Source: Oscillospiraceae bacterium
Lineage (GTDB): Bacteria; Bacillota; Clostridia; Oscillospirales; CAG-272
Assembly (NCBI GenBank): GCA_015063905.1
Contig: SVTF01000002.1
Span: 55,289 to 119,288 of the forward strand
DNA: 64,000 nt
Direction: 5' to 3'
The notes under the pieces were generated by a model, which ran no database searches, had not been told where the DNA came from, and saw nothing but the letters and a program-made list of their open reading frames with translations. Of the stretch, positions 8,863-18,064 are shown in pieces (within the stretch, counting starts at the first letter, position 1; each line of letters opens with the position of its first letter). The position numbers and the translations under genes are program-made.

Positions 8863-8946
8863 TTATATCTTTCTGCGTCCCACACCTGCAATCGTTTATG
8901 CGGTAGTAGAGGTTTGAAAATGGAGTCAAAATCAAAAGTATATATC

Positions 8947-9034
8947 CCCCTAGCCCCGATTCAAGGCTTTTGAAGGTGGCGGGGGTTTGGTGGAGGAGGA
9001 AACTGGTTGCCTTTGAAAAAAGTTTCCTCCTCCC
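8947..9034. repeat. Two-module palindromic repeat (B then A) directly ahead of ilvD
   Basis: Module B reads CCCCGATTCAAGGCTTTTGAAGG. Module A is a hairpin of GGAGGAGGAAACT (8992) with AGTTTCCTCCTCC (9021). The CCTCC arm ends about 17 nt before the GGAG ribosome binding site of ilvD and is complementary to it. Confidence 0.8.
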
Positions 9035-9058
9035 CCAAAAACAAAAAAAGGAGAAATC

Positions 9059-10717
9059 ATGAGATCGGATAACGTAACGAAGGGCGCGCACAGAGCGCCG
9101 AACAGAAGCTTGCTTTATGCAATGGGATACACAAAGGAGGAGCTTGAGCGTCCTCTTATCGGCGTAGTTAGCGCGCACAGCGAGATCGTCCCCGGCCACG
9201 CTCATCTGGACAAGATCGCGGACGCGGTCAAGGCGGGAGTGAGAATGGCGGGCGGTACGCCTATACTTATCCCCGCTATCGGCGTATGTGACGGCATAGC
9301 GATGGGACACATTGGAATGAAATATTCGCTTGCCAGCCGTGAGCTTATCGCGGACAGTGTTGAAACTATGACTATGGCGCATCAGCTTGACGGTCTCGTG
9401 CTTATTCCCAACTGTGACAAGATCGTTCCGGGAATGGTAATGGCGGCGGTAAGAATGAACGTGCCCGCGGTCGTCTGCTCGGGAGGACCTATGCTTGCCG
9501 GCTGCTATGACGGCGAGGAAGTCAGCTTGTCCAAGCTTTTTGAGGCGGTTGGAGCATACAAGGCGGGGCTTATCGATGAAGAAAAGCTTACGGAATGTGA
9601 AACGGGCGCGTGCCCGGGCTGCGGCTCGTGCGCGGGAATGTATACGGCGAACTCTATGAACTGCCTTTGCGAGTCTATGGGAATCGCGCTTCCCGGTAAC
9701 GGAACGATACCCGCGGTCAGCAATAAGAGAATAATGCTCGCAAAGCACGCGGGCATGGCAATAATGAATCTTGTCGAGAAGAATATCTGCGCAAGAGATA
9801 TAATCAACGAAACGTCCATACGCAACGCGCTTGCCTGCGATATGGCACTCGGATGCTCGTCCAACAGTGTGCTTCACCTTTTGGCTATCGCAAACGAGGC
9901 GGGCGTTCCGCTTGACCTTAATTTGTTCAATGAAATGAGTGCCAAGGTACCTAACCTTTGCCACCTCGCGCCCGCGGGCTCGACTCACATGCAGGATCTC
10001 GATGCCGCAGGCGGCATCCCCGCGGTTCAGGCAGAGCTTTGCAAGAGAGGATTGCTTGATACGAGCGCTATCACCGCAACGGGTAAGACGCTCGGCGAAA
10101 ATATCGAGGGCGCAAGGATCAAAAGCACAAAGGCCATTCGTCCTATCGAAGATCCTTACAGTGAAACGGGCGGAATACAGATACTCTGGGGTAATATCGC
10201 ACAGAACGGTTGCGTTGTAAAGAGAAGCGCGGTAGCTCCCGAGATGCTTTGCCATAGCGGACCTGCGAGAGTGTTCAACTCCGAGGATGAGGCTATTGAG
10301 GCAATATATAGCGGAAAGATAGTTGACGGCGACGTAGTCGTCATAAGATACGAGGGACCCAAGGGCGGCCCCGGAATGAGAGAAATGCTCAATCCTACGT
10401 CGGCTCTTGCGGGAATGAAGCTTGATAAGACAGTGGCGCTTATAACGGACGGTCGTTTCTCGGGCGCATCGAGAGGCGCGTCCATTGGTCACGTTTCGCC
10501 CGAGGCGGCGGACGGCGGAAATATCGCGCTTATATGTGAGGGCGATATCATCAGTATTGATATTCCCAACGCGTCTATCAACGTTGAGGTGCCGGACGAG
10601 GAGCTTGCGGCTCGCCGCGAAAAGCTGGTTATGCCCGAGCCTAACGTAAAGTCGGGCTGGCTTGCCCGATATGCAAGACTTGTCAGCGGAGCAGACAAGG
10701 GCGCTGTTATGCAATGA
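9059..10717 (+). CDS. ilvD: Dihydroxy-acid dehydratase
   Basis: Iron-sulfur dehydratase giving 2-oxoisovalerate and 3-methyl-2-oxovalerate, the last common step of Val/Ile synthesis. Cluster and substrate motifs are intact: [45 protein letters not shown] and [20 protein letters not shown]. The 552-residue length is normal. The GGAGAAATC site precedes the ATG. It is separated from the transporter gene by 262 bp holding two palindromic repeats, so it may be expressed at a different level from ilvBNC although no new promoter is obvious. Confidence 0.96.
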   Translation: MRSDNVTKGAHRAPNRSLLYAMGYTKEELERPLIGVVSAHSEIVPGHAHLDKIADAVKAGVRMAGGTPILIPAIGVCDGIAMGHIGMKYSLASRELIADSVETMTMAHQLDGLVLIPNCDKIVPGMVMAAVRMNVPAVVCSGGPMLAGCYDGEEVSLSKLFEAVGAYKAGLIDEEKLTECETGACPGCGSCAGMYTANSMNCLCESMGIALPGNGTIPAVSNKRIMLAKHAGMAIMNLVEKNICARDIINETSIRNALACDMALGCSSNSVLHLLAIANEAGVPLDLNLFNEMSAKVPNLCHLAPAGSTHMQDLDAAGGIPAVQAELCKRGLLDTSAITATGKTLGENIEGARIKSTKAIRPIEDPYSETGGIQILWGNIAQNGCVVKRSAVAPEMLCHSGPARVFNSEDEAIEAIYSGKIVDGDVVVIRYEGPKGGPGMREMLNPTSALAGMKLDKTVALITDGRFSGASRGASIGHVSPEAADGGNIALICEGDIISIDIPNASINVEVPDEELAARREKLVMPEPNVKSGWLARYARLVSGADKGAVMQ

Positions 10718-10731
10718 TCGCAGAGAGATGC

Positions 10732-10760
10732 GGGGGAACTTTTTTAAAAAAAGCTTCCCC
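10732..10760. repeat. Palindromic repeat, module A, between ilvD and leuA
   Basis: GGGGAACTTTTTT and AAAAAAAGCTTCCCC form a hairpin with one bulged base. It belongs to the window-wide family. Confidence 0.7.
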
Positions 10761-10843
10761 TTCACCCCCTCAAAAAACTGCATAGGATCTAATGGGAAGT
10801 TTTTTGTGGGATTAAGGAAATGCCGATGAAGAAAGGTTAATTT

Positions 10844-12499
10844 ATGAACGCAAACAAATATACAAGACAATTTTTTACCGCGCCTGTGGACGGCCCGAAA
10901 TGGATCAACAAGAGCTATATAAAAAATCCACCGGTGTGGTGTTCCGTGGACCTGCGCGACGGAAATCAATCCTTGATAATTCCTATGAGCCTTGAAGAAA
11001 AGCTGGAGTTTTTCAAGCTACTTGTGAAGATAGGCTTTAAGGAGATAGAGGTAGGATTCCCCGCTGCAAGCGAAACAGAGTATACATTTTTGAGAACGTT
11101 GATTGAGCAGGATATGATCCCCGATGACGTTACCGTTCAGGTGTTGACGCAGGCGAGAGAGCACATAATTAAAAAGACATTTGCAGCCCTTGACGGAGTT
11201 AAAAACGCGATAGTTCATCTCTATAACTCCACATCTGTGGCTCAAAGAGAGCAGGTGTTCAAAAAGAGCAAGGAAGAAATCATAGACATCGCGGTCAAGG
11301 GAGCAGAGCTTTTTGATAGGATCAGCAAGGAGATGGGCGTCAACTACAGATATGAGTACTCTCCCGAGTCCTTTACGGGGACAGAACCCGAGTTTGCCCT
11401 TGAGATTTGCAATGCCGTGCTTGATGTCTGGAAGCCCACACCTGAAAAGAAGGTAATAATAAATTTGCCTGTAACGGTAGAAGTATCAATGCCGCACGTT
11501 TACGCAAATCAGGTGCAGTATATGAATGATAACCTCAAATATCGCGAGAACGTTATCATATCGCTTCACCCCCACAATGACCGCGGATGCGCGGTTGCGG
11601 ATACCGAAATGGGACTTTTGGCAGGCGGTGACAGGGTAGAGGGCACGCTTTTCGGAAACGGAGAGAGAACGGGTAATACAGATATCGTAACCGTTGCTAT
11701 GAACATGTTTGCTCAGGGTGTTGACCCCAAGCTTGACTTCTCTGATATGCCCGCTATTTGTGAGCTTTACGAAAGAGTTACCAGAATGCAGGTCGGTGAC
11801 CGCTCGCCTTATTCGGGCAAGCTTGTGTTCGCTGCGTTCTCGGGCTCTCATCAGGACGCTATCGCAAAGGGAATGAAGTGGAGAGAGGAGCATACCTGCC
11901 GCTATTGGACAGTGCCGTATCTCCCTATCGATCCCAAGGACGTTGGCAGAGAGTATGAAACTGACGTCATCCGCATCAATTCTCAGTCGGGAAAGGGCGG
12001 AATCGGATATTTGCTGGAGCACAATTTCGGTTACGTTTTGCCAAAGGCAATGCGCGAGGCGGTTGGATATACCGTAAAGAGCTATTCCGACCATTCTCAC
12101 AAGGAGCTGATTCCTGACGAGGTTCTTGACATATTCCACAAGGAATACGTCAATATCAACGCGCCGCTGAGCCTCAACGATTATCATTTCGTTCGCTCGG
12201 GCGAATCCATAAAGGCTCTTATTACCGTTGAGTACAACGGAGAAGTGAGAGATATATCCGCGGAGGGCAACGGAAGGCTTGATGCGGTAAGTAATGCTAT
12301 CAAGAAGAATCTCGGCATCTCATATTCGGGCTTGAATTATACCGAGCATGCGCTTGAATCGGGATCATCCTCAAAGGCGGTTTCATACGTTGGAATTACG
12401 GGCGACGACGGCAAGATGAGCTGGGGCGCGGGTATTCACGACGATATTATTGCATCTTCTATCTACGCACTCTTTGCCGCAATTAATAAGAGGCTGTAA
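10844..12499 (+). CDS. leuA: 2-Isopropylmalate synthase, long form
   Basis: First committed enzyme of leucine synthesis, joining acetyl-CoA to 2-oxoisovalerate. The catalytic TIM barrel carries the metal/substrate motif VDLRDGNQSLIIPMSLEEK, the SLHPHNDRGCAVADTE metal histidines and LFGNGERTGNTDIVT. The C-terminal part (about 430-551) is the LeuA dimer regulatory domain, usually responsible for leucine feedback inhibition. The N-terminus (MNANKYTRQFFTAPVDGPKW) marks the long actinobacterial-type LeuA, not the short Bacillus type. AAAGG precedes the start. Confidence 0.94.
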   Translation: MNANKYTRQFFTAPVDGPKWINKSYIKNPPVWCSVDLRDGNQSLIIPMSLEEKLEFFKLLVKIGFKEIEVGFPAASETEYTFLRTLIEQDMIPDDVTVQVLTQAREHIIKKTFAALDGVKNAIVHLYNSTSVAQREQVFKKSKEEIIDIAVKGAELFDRISKEMGVNYRYEYSPESFTGTEPEFALEICNAVLDVWKPTPEKKVIINLPVTVEVSMPHVYANQVQYMNDNLKYRENVIISLHPHNDRGCAVADTEMGLLAGGDRVEGTLFGNGERTGNTDIVTVAMNMFAQGVDPKLDFSDMPAICELYERVTRMQVGDRSPYSGKLVFAAFSGSHQDAIAKGMKWREEHTCRYWTVPYLPIDPKDVGREYETDVIRINSQSGKGGIGYLLEHNFGYVLPKAMREAVGYTVKSYSDHSHKELIPDEVLDIFHKEYVNINAPLSLNDYHFVRSGESIKALITVEYNGEVRDISAEGNGRLDAVSNAIKKNLGISYSGLNYTEHALESGSSSKAVSYVGITGDDGKMSWGAGIHDDIIASSIYALFAAINKRL

Positions 12500-12508
12500 G
12501 GGGGACGC

Positions 12509-12536
12509 GGTTACTTTCTTTGAAAAGAAAGTAACC
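12509..12536. repeat. Perfect 12-bp palindrome after leuA
   Basis: GGTTACTTTCTT and AAGAAAGTAACC are perfectly complementary across a 4-nt loop TGAA. There is no T run, so an RNA-stabilising or processing hairpin is more likely than a terminator. Confidence 0.7.
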
Positions 12537-12628
12537 AAAGAAACTTCCAAACATTTTCAGCTGACATTTTATAACGGGCGTTCGGTTAACAAATAACGCC
12601 TATGATAAGTAAAACAATCAATTTATTC

Positions 12629-12722
12629 CCCCCCTGACACCGATTCAAGGCTTTTGAAAGAGGAGGGGGTGTGGGGGAAGGGAATACTTTTTGCCTTTGG
12701 AAAAAGTTTTCCCCTCCCCCAC
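12629..12722. repeat. Two-module palindromic repeat (B then A) directly ahead of leuC
   Basis: Module B reads CCGATTCAAGGCTTTTGAAAGAGG, nearly the same as ahead of ilvD. Module A pairs GTGGGGGAAGGGAATACTTTTT with AAAAAGTTTTCCCCTCCCCCAC (12671-12722). The CCTCCCCC arm ends 6 nt before the GGAG site of leuC. Confidence 0.85.
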
Positions 12723-12739
12723 AAAAAAGGAGAATTTAT

Positions 12740-13999
12740 ATGGCAATGACGATGACACAAAAGATCCTTGCGGCGCACGCGGGACTTGAATCTGTAAAGG
12801 CGGGACAGCTTATAATGGCTGATCTCGATCTTGTATTGGGCAACGATATAACGTCGCCCGTAGCGATAAACGAATTTAACAAAAACGGATTTAGCGGAGT
12901 GTTTGATAAGAACAAGATCGCGCTTGTAATGGACCATTTTGTACCCAACAAGGATATAAAGGCGGCGCAGCAGTGCAAGCAATGCAGAGTTTTCGCAAAA
13001 TCCTTTAATATAAAGAACTATTTTGACGTAGGGGACATGGGAATAGAGCATGCTTTGCTCCCTGAAAAGGGACTTGTTGCCCCGGGCGACTGTGTTATCG
13101 GAGCAGACTCGCACACCTGCACCTATGGCGCGCTTGGCGCGTTTTCCACCGGTGTTGGAAGCACTGATATGGCGGCGGGAATGGCAACGGGCAAGGCTTG
13201 GTTCAAGGTTCCCTCGGCTATCAAATTTGATCTGGTGGGCGAGCTCAAGCCACACGTTTCGGGCAAGGACGTAATACTTCATATCATTGGTATGATCGGC
13301 GTAGACGGCGCGCTCTATCGTTCGATGGAGTTCTCCGGAGCGGGATTGAAGTCACTGTCTATTGATGACCGTCTTTGTATGGCTAACATGGCTATCGAGG
13401 CAGGCGCCAAGAACGGCATTTTTGAGGTGGACGAAATAACCTTGGCGTACGTTGGAGAGAGAGTTGCAAGGGAATATAAGGTGTTCTCGGCTGACGTTGA
13501 CGCGGAGTATGACGAGCAATACACTATTAACCTCTCAAAAATAGAGTCAACGGTAGCTTGTCCCCATCTTCCCGAGAATACAAAGCTTGCGCGCGAGCTT
13601 GGCGATATCGTTCCCGATCAGGTTGTAATAGGCTCGTGTACAAACGGACGTATATCCGATATGGAGGCAGCCGCAAAGTATCTTTCGGGTAAGCACGTCG
13701 CAAAGGGAATACGATGCATAATCATACCTGCCACGCAGTCTATATACAAGGAATGTATCAAGCGCGGATATATAGAGACGTTTATTGACGCGGGATGTGT
13801 GGTTTCTACGCCCACGTGCGGTCCTTGTCTTGGCGGATATATGGGAATTTTAGCCGAGGATGAGATAGCCGTTGCAACGACCAACCGCAATTTCGTTGGC
13901 AGAATGGGACACGTAACGTCCAAGATATATCTTGCAAGCCCCGAGGTAGCTGCGGCGACCGCGGTTGCGGGACATATCGTTGACCCCACAGAGCTTTGA
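12740..13999 (+). CDS. leuC: 3-Isopropylmalate dehydratase, large subunit
   Basis: Aconitase-type [4Fe-4S] isomerase subunit acting with LeuD on isopropylmalate. Cluster cysteines are visible in [14 protein letters not shown] and in [13 protein letters not shown]; the substrate loop [21 protein letters not shown] is intact. The 419-residue length is the short HacA-like bacterial/archaeal form, which pairs with a short LeuD. The start at 12740 is preferred to 12671 because the extra 23 residues merely translate the palindromic repeat and AAGGAG sits 8 nt before 12740. Confidence 0.95.
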   Translation: MAMTMTQKILAAHAGLESVKAGQLIMADLDLVLGNDITSPVAINEFNKNGFSGVFDKNKIALVMDHFVPNKDIKAAQQCKQCRVFAKSFNIKNYFDVGDMGIEHALLPEKGLVAPGDCVIGADSHTCTYGALGAFSTGVGSTDMAAGMATGKAWFKVPSAIKFDLVGELKPHVSGKDVILHIIGMIGVDGALYRSMEFSGAGLKSLSIDDRLCMANMAIEAGAKNGIFEVDEITLAYVGERVAREYKVFSADVDAEYDEQYTINLSKIESTVACPHLPENTKLARELGDIVPDQVVIGSCTNGRISDMEAAAKYLSGKHVAKGIRCIIIPATQSIYKECIKRGYIETFIDAGCVVSTPTCGPCLGGYMGILAEDEIAVATTNRNFVGRMGHVTSKIYLASPEVAAATAVAGHIVDPTEL

Positions 14000-14013
14000 G
14001 AGGAGGCACGGAA

Positions 14014-14496
14014 ATGAACGCAAACGGATACGTACACAAATACGGAGATAACGTCGACACCGACGTAATAATCCCCGCAAGATACCTCAATACCGCAGAC
14101 CACAAGGAATTGGCGTCGCACTGTATGGAGGATATAGACAAGGAATTCGTCAATAAGGTAAACTGCGGAGATATAATGGTGGGCGGCGCAAACTTCGGTT
14201 GCGGCTCATCGCGTGAGCATGCTCCCATTGCCATCAAGAACTCTGGAATTTCCTGCGTTATCGCAAAGACCTTTGCCCGTATTTTCTTCAGAAACGCGAT
14301 AAATATCGGTCTTGCCATTCTCGAGTGTCCAGAGGCAAGTGAGAGGATAGATAACGGTGACCGCGTGGAGATCGATTTTGACACGGGCGTTATCACAAAT
14401 CTTACCAAGAACGAGACCTATCAGGCGCAGCCTTTCCCCGAGTTTATAAAGGATATAATAAATTCCGACGGCTTGCTTAATTCTCTTAAAAAATAA
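14014..14496 (+). CDS. leuD: 3-Isopropylmalate dehydratase, small subunit
   Basis: The 160-residue swivelling subunit that completes the LeuC active site. Family motifs are [33 protein letters not shown] and [14 protein letters not shown]. The start at 14014 is chosen instead of 13996 because GAGGAGG lies just upstream and homology begins at [11 protein letters not shown]. The gap to leuC is only 14 bp, consistent with equal expression of the two subunits. Confidence 0.95.
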   Translation: MNANGYVHKYGDNVDTDVIIPARYLNTADHKELASHCMEDIDKEFVNKVNCGDIMVGGANFGCGSSREHAPIAIKNSGISCVIAKTFARIFFRNAINIGLAILECPEASERIDNGDRVEIDFDTGVITNLTKNETYQAQPFPEFIKDIINSDGLLNSLKK

Positions 14497-14524
14497 ACCA
14501 CGATATTTAACACGAAAAAACAGT

Positions 14525-14614
14525 AGCCCCCATACCCTTGATTCGAGGTTTTTGAAAGGGGAGGGGTGTGGGGAGGGGAAAACTTTCTCCTCTGAAAAAA
14601 GTTTTCCCCTCCCC
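14525..14614. repeat. Two-module palindromic repeat (B then A) directly ahead of leuB
   Basis: Module B reads CCCTTGATTCGAGGTTTTTGAAAGG. Module A pairs GGGGAGGGGAAAACTTT (14570) with AAAGTTTTCCCCTCCCC (14598), a 17-bp stem. The last C of the arm is 5 nt before the AAGGAG site of leuB. Confidence 0.85.
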
Positions 14615-14629
14615 GCAAAAGGAGCAATT

Positions 14630-15700
14630 ATGAATAAAAATATAACACTTCTCAAGGGTGACGGCATAGGCCCCGAGATCGTAGATCAGGCAGTAAAGGT
14701 GCTGGATGCCGTCGCAAAAAAATACGGACATAAATTTAATTACACCGAGGTCGATATCGGCGGTTGCTCGATAGACAAGCACGGCGTGCCGATAACCGAC
14801 GAGGGCATGGCAAAATGCAAGGCGGCGGATGCTGTGTTACTTGGCGCGGTGGGCGGACCAAAGTGGGACAATGTTGATCCCTCCATCCGTCCCGAAAAGG
14901 CACTTTTGGCAGTAAGACGCGAGCTCGGTCTGTTTGCTAATCTCCGTCCCACAAAGCTCTTTCCTCAGCTTGCGGAGTCCTCTCCCTTAAAGCCGAGCAT
15001 CGTTGGCGGTGGCATCGATCTTATGATCGTGCGCGAGCTGACTGGCGGCATTTATTTTGGAAAGAGATATACCGAGGTGGTTGACGGAGAGAAGGTCGCA
15101 ACCGACTATATGACCTATTCCGAGCATGAGATCGAGCGCATCGGACGCGTGGCGTTTGAGTCGGCGCTCAAGCGCGGAGGCAAGCTTGCAAGCGTGGATA
15201 AGGCAAACGTGCTTGATTCTTCAAGGCTTTGGAGAGCGACTATGCATCGCTTGGCAGAGGATTACCCGCAGGTAGAATACAGCGACATTTTGGTTGATAA
15301 CACCGCCATGCAGCTCATCAAGAATCCCACGCAGTTTGACGTGATTGTAACAGAGAATATGTTTGGCGATATTTTGTCCGACGAGGCAAGCATGCTCACG
15401 GGCTCTATCGGAATGATGCCCTCGGCATCGCTTTCCGAGGGAACGCTTGGTATGTACGAGCCTATTCACGGCTCAGCCCCCGACATTGCGGGAATGAACG
15501 TGGCAAACCCCATTGGAACGGTAATGAGCGCTGCAATGATGCTCCGCTATTCCTTCGATATGGCAACAGAGGCGAACGCTATCGAGGCGGCGGTAAATAA
15601 GGCTCTCGACGACGGATATCGCACGCCTGACATTTACAAGGACGGCTTTACAAAGGTCGGTTGCTCCGAGATGGGCGACGTCCTTGCGGCTAATATTTGA
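14630..15700 (+). CDS. leuB: 3-Isopropylmalate dehydrogenase
   Basis: NAD-dependent oxidative decarboxylation of 3-isopropylmalate to 2-oxoisocaproate. Motifs are [19 protein letters not shown], the AVGGPKWD substrate loop, the [21 protein letters not shown] arginines, [34 protein letters not shown] and the NAD loop [18 protein letters not shown]. Its 356 residues match the family. The start at 14630 replaces 14552, whose extra residues are repeat sequence; AAGGAG precedes 14630. Confidence 0.96.
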   Translation: MNKNITLLKGDGIGPEIVDQAVKVLDAVAKKYGHKFNYTEVDIGGCSIDKHGVPITDEGMAKCKAADAVLLGAVGGPKWDNVDPSIRPEKALLAVRRELGLFANLRPTKLFPQLAESSPLKPSIVGGGIDLMIVRELTGGIYFGKRYTEVVDGEKVATDYMTYSEHEIERIGRVAFESALKRGGKLASVDKANVLDSSRLWRATMHRLAEDYPQVEYSDILVDNTAMQLIKNPTQFDVIVTENMFGDILSDEASMLTGSIGMMPSASLSEGTLGMYEPIHGSAPDIAGMNVANPIGTVMSAAMMLRYSFDMATEANAIEAAVNKALDDGYRTPDIYKDGFTKVGCSEMGDVLAANI

Positions 15701-15732
15701 ATCTAAATTCTTATAAAAGAAGGTGTAAAACA

Positions 15733-16800
15733 ATGCTTAATATCAGATACGAGCTTGTAAAAGAGAAAAAGGCAAAGCCCGATTGGGATAATCTCGGCTT
15801 TGGAAAGCACTTTACCGACCACATGTTTATTATGGACTACGACGCAGGTCAGGGATGGCACGACGCGCGCATAGTTCCTTATCAGAATCTTTCGCTCGAT
15901 CCCGCTTGTATGGTGTTCCACTATGCGCAGGAGATGTTTGAGGGACTCAAGGCGTATCGCACGCCTGATGGCTCGGTACAGCTTTTCCGCCCCGATCAGA
16001 ATATTGACAGAATGAACCGCACAAACGAGCGTTTGTGTATTCCTCAGCTTGACAAGAATGACGTGCTTGACGCACTCCGCGCGATAGTTAAGACCGAGGA
16101 GGATTGGGTGCCCAAAAAGGAGGGAACCTCGCTCTATATCCGTCCGTTCATTATCGCAACCGACGTTCAGCTCGGTGTTCATCCGTCCAAGAGCTATAAG
16201 TTTATGATAATCACCTGTCCCGTTGGCGCGTATTATGCCGAGGGAATAAAGCCTGTAAAGATTTTCGTCGAGCGCGAGTACGTTCGCGCGGTAAGAGGCG
16301 GAACGGGCTTTGCTAAGGTGGGCGGTAACTACGCTTGCTCGCTCATCGGTCAGGAAAAGGCGGAGAAGATGGGATATTCTCAGGTGCTCTGGCTTGACGG
16401 TATCGAACATAAATATATCGACGAGGTGGGCGCGATGAACGTGTTCTTCGTGCTTGACGGCAAGGTTATTACCCCCGCGCTTGAGGAGGGAAGCATACTC
16501 CCCGGTGTTACGAGAAAATCCAGTATTCAGCTACTTCGCGATATGGGATATACTGTTGAGGAGAGAAAGCTCTCGCTTGCAGAGGTCGAGGAGGCATATG
16601 CCAACGGTAAGCTTGACGAAGCGTTCGGTACGGGTACCGCCGCTGTCGTATCTCCCATGGGATTGCTCGATACGGGCGACCAGAAGATGCTCATAAATAA
16701 CAATGAAATAGGACCTGTCGCTCAAAAGCTCTACGATACCCTTACGGGTATTCAGTGGGGCAGAGTCGAAGACAAATTCGGCTGGACCGTTAAGGTTTGA
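15733..16800 (+). CDS. ilvE: Branched-chain amino acid aminotransferase
   Basis: Fold-type IV PLP transaminase making Leu, Ile and Val from their 2-oxo acids; 355 residues, the BCAT2-like long type. Seen are FHYAQEMFEGLKAYR, the PLP lysine in TGFAKVGGNYACSLIGQ, LWLDGIEHKYIDEVGAMN and the FGTGTAAVVSPMG cofactor-binding block. The start at 15733 has a GAAGGTG site and family homology begins there. It is the last gene of the ilv/leu run, and the repeat hairpin at 16817 follows closely. Confidence 0.95.
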   Translation: MLNIRYELVKEKKAKPDWDNLGFGKHFTDHMFIMDYDAGQGWHDARIVPYQNLSLDPACMVFHYAQEMFEGLKAYRTPDGSVQLFRPDQNIDRMNRTNERLCIPQLDKNDVLDALRAIVKTEEDWVPKKEGTSLYIRPFIIATDVQLGVHPSKSYKFMIITCPVGAYYAEGIKPVKIFVEREYVRAVRGGTGFAKVGGNYACSLIGQEKAEKMGYSQVLWLDGIEHKYIDEVGAMNVFFVLDGKVITPALEEGSILPGVTRKSSIQLLRDMGYTVEERKLSLAEVEEAYANGKLDEAFGTGTAAVVSPMGLLDTGDQKMLINNNEIGPVAQKLYDTLTGIQWGRVEDKFGWTVKV

Positions 16801-16816
16801 TTGTGCGATGATTGCA

Positions 16817-16912
16817 GGGAGGGGAGAGAGAAACTTTGAAGCCAAAGTTTCCCTCTCCCCCTCCTTGCACCCACCCCTCACCCTTCAAAGCTTTCAGAGC
16901 AGGGAAAAGGGG
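16817..16912. repeat. Two-module palindromic repeat (A then B) after ilvE
   Basis: Module A pairs GGGAGGGGAGAGAGAAACTTT with AAAGTTTCCCTCTCCCC across a short loop. Module B follows in reverse orientation as CACCCTTCAAAGCTTTCAGAG. It is the opposite orientation from the copies ahead of ilvD, leuC and leuB. It may help end the ilv transcript. Confidence 0.75.
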
Positions 16913-17007
16913 AAGATGTAAATATTCGTAAGGGTTGGCACCCTCGACAGCCCAAAAAATTGTAGGATAAATTGGGATTTATCGGGGTGCGAGGGACGAG
17001 GATCATA

Positions 17008-17048
17008 GGGGGAGAGGGTACCTTTTCATAAAAGGGTACCCTCTCCCC
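17008..17048. repeat. Palindromic repeat, module A variant
   Basis: GGGGAGAGGGTACCTTTT and AAAGGGTACCCTCTCCCC form a strong hairpin with loop CATA. Same layout as other members, with GGTACC in the stem. Confidence 0.75.
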
Positions 17049-17412
17049 GACTTTAGTCGTGATGTTTTGCTTGCAAAACTCACCGCACAGCTTGCTGTGC
17101 AGAACCCCCCACTCCCGCCAAAACTCTTTGGGACATAGGGTTAGTGATTTTAAATTTGAAGTAATGCTTAATAAGTGGAGCAAATCTTATTTTTTCGCAT
17201 CCCCGTTAAGCTAAACATTGATTTTGCTTTATCTATAACGGCTGGGTTCGACAATTTATCAATACGGAATGGCTCAGCATCACCCCAATCTAGTTAGAAC
17301 CCAAAGATTTAAGCGTTTTTGCGGAGCTTTTTATGAAAAAGCGACCGCGTCTTCCTCACACAGCACCATCTAACTCGCCGATAAATCAAAATTTGAACTA
17401 TATCTTGTAAAA

Positions 17413-17447
17413 AAAGACTTCGGAGACACAAACTGTCCGAAGTCTTT
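17413..17447 (-). terminator. Terminator of the minus-strand XRE gene
   Basis: AAAGACTTCGGA (17413) and TCCGAAGTCTTT (17436) are a 12-bp perfect stem. On the minus strand it is followed by TTTTTTTAC. The stem overlaps the stop codon of the gene. Confidence 0.8.
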
Positions 17448-17658
17448 ATTTGTTTATATCCGTTTTATCCGTTCTGCCAAGCAAGTAGTCGAGCGACACG
17501 TCGAAATAGTCGGCAAATTTAATAAGTGTTTCGTAATCCGCCTCGCGCTCCATGTTTTCGTAGCGGCTTATACTGTTTTGATTCATATTAAGATCAAGAG
17601 CAAGCTTTAATTGAGAAATATTCCGCATTTTCCGCAATTCTTTGAGCCGAAATTCCAT
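17446..17658 (-). CDS. Small XRE-family (HTH_3) transcriptional regulator
   Basis: A 70-residue single-domain Cro/CI-type DNA-binding protein. The helix-turn-helix is readable in ISQLKLALDLNMNQNSISRYE, followed by the usual end FADYFDVSLDYLLGR. The start at 17658 is preferred to 17670 because GGGAGA precedes it. It is divergent from another XRE gene, with a palindromic operator between them, an arrangement typical of autoregulated switches in mobile elements, though no such element is evident here. Confidence 0.8.
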   Translation of the reverse strand: MEFRLKELRKMRNISQLKLALDLNMNQNSISRYENMEREADYETLIKFADYFDVSLDYLLGRTDKTDINK

Positions 17659-17695
17659 ATTTTCTCCCATTTTTAAAATTGTTTTTTAAAACCTC

Positions 17696-17747
17696 TTGAC
17701 ATTATTATACCATTTTGGTATAATAAATATATCCCGTTTTGGTATAC
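17696..17747 (+). promoter_or_regulatory. Promoter with embedded palindromic operator between divergent XRE genes
   Basis: TTGACA (17696), a 17-bp spacer and TATAAT (17719) give a consensus promoter for the plus-strand gene. The perfect inverted repeat TATACCATTTTGGTATA (17706-17722) fills the spacer and overlaps the -10, so bound protein would block transcription. A second half-site TTTTGGTATAC lies at 17737-17747. An XRE repressor acting here is inference. Confidence 0.75.
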
Positions 17748-17785
17748 ACGTTAAAACGTAAATTGATAATCTAACGGAAGAAATT

Positions 17786-18004
17786 ATGATGAGCAAAAGA
17801 ATTGGGGAAAACATTTTAACTCTTCGTCGACAAAACAATCTAACACAGAAGGATGTTGCGACAATATTGAAGATCAGCAACAGAGCAGTCAGTAAGTGGG
17901 AAAAAGGACAGAGCTATCCAAATATGGAACATCTTGATGAGCTATCAAGGGTTTTTGGAGTTTCAATAGATTGCTTAATGCACGGCGAAGGTGAAAAGCT
18001 ATGA
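17786..18004 (+). CDS. Small XRE-family (HTH_3) transcriptional regulator
   Basis: A 72-residue Cro/CI-type protein. It contains ILTLRRQNNLTQKDVATILK followed by ISNRAVSKWEKGQSYPN, a clear HTH_3 domain, and ends SIDCLMHGEGEKL. A start at 17789 (second Met) is equally possible. It is divergent from the minus-strand XRE gene, driven by a promoter whose spacer is a palindromic operator, and followed by a strong bidirectional terminator. Base composition is more AT-rich than the neighbours, hinting at a different origin. Confidence 0.8.
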   Translation: MMSKRIGENILTLRRQNNLTQKDVATILKISNRAVSKWEKGQSYPNMEHLDELSRVFGVSIDCLMHGEGEKL

Positions 18005-18022
18005 TAAAGGGGAAGAAAGTAC

Positions 18023-18049
18023 AAAAGCGAGGAGCAGCTCCTCGCTTTT
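18023..18049. terminator. Bidirectional terminator between convergent XRE and melA genes
   Basis: AAAAGCGAGGAGC and GCTCCTCGCTTTT are perfectly complementary with a 1-nt centre, with T runs on both strands. Confidence 0.8.
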
Positions 18050-18064
18050 AGTTATTTAGTTATT

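Larger units (their letters stand above)
16801..17445. other. Gene-free 645-bp stretch with repeats
   Basis: No believable coding region was found. It contains two family palindromes (16817 and 17008), a reverse-orientation module B, a segment CTCACCGCACAGCTTGCTGTGCAG with a short inverted repeat, and an AT-rich tail. The minus-strand ORF at 16878-17183 only translates repeat sequence. The tail from about 17130 has lower GC than the ilv/leu region and may be remnant DNA. Confidence 0.5.

Noticed and set aside
8783-10969. 728-residue minus-strand ORF opposite ilvD
   Set aside because: It is the shadow of ilvD; its sequence has no family features, is rich in Arg/His/Cys as expected for antisense of GC-rich code, and it has no ribosome site.
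12671-12739. N-terminal extension of leuC in the ORF track
   Set aside because: The extra residues translate the palindromic repeat and precede the true ribosome site; the same applies to leuB at 14552-14629.
16878-17183. 101-residue minus-strand ORF
   Set aside because: It translates repeat and spacer sequence; no ribosome site or domain.
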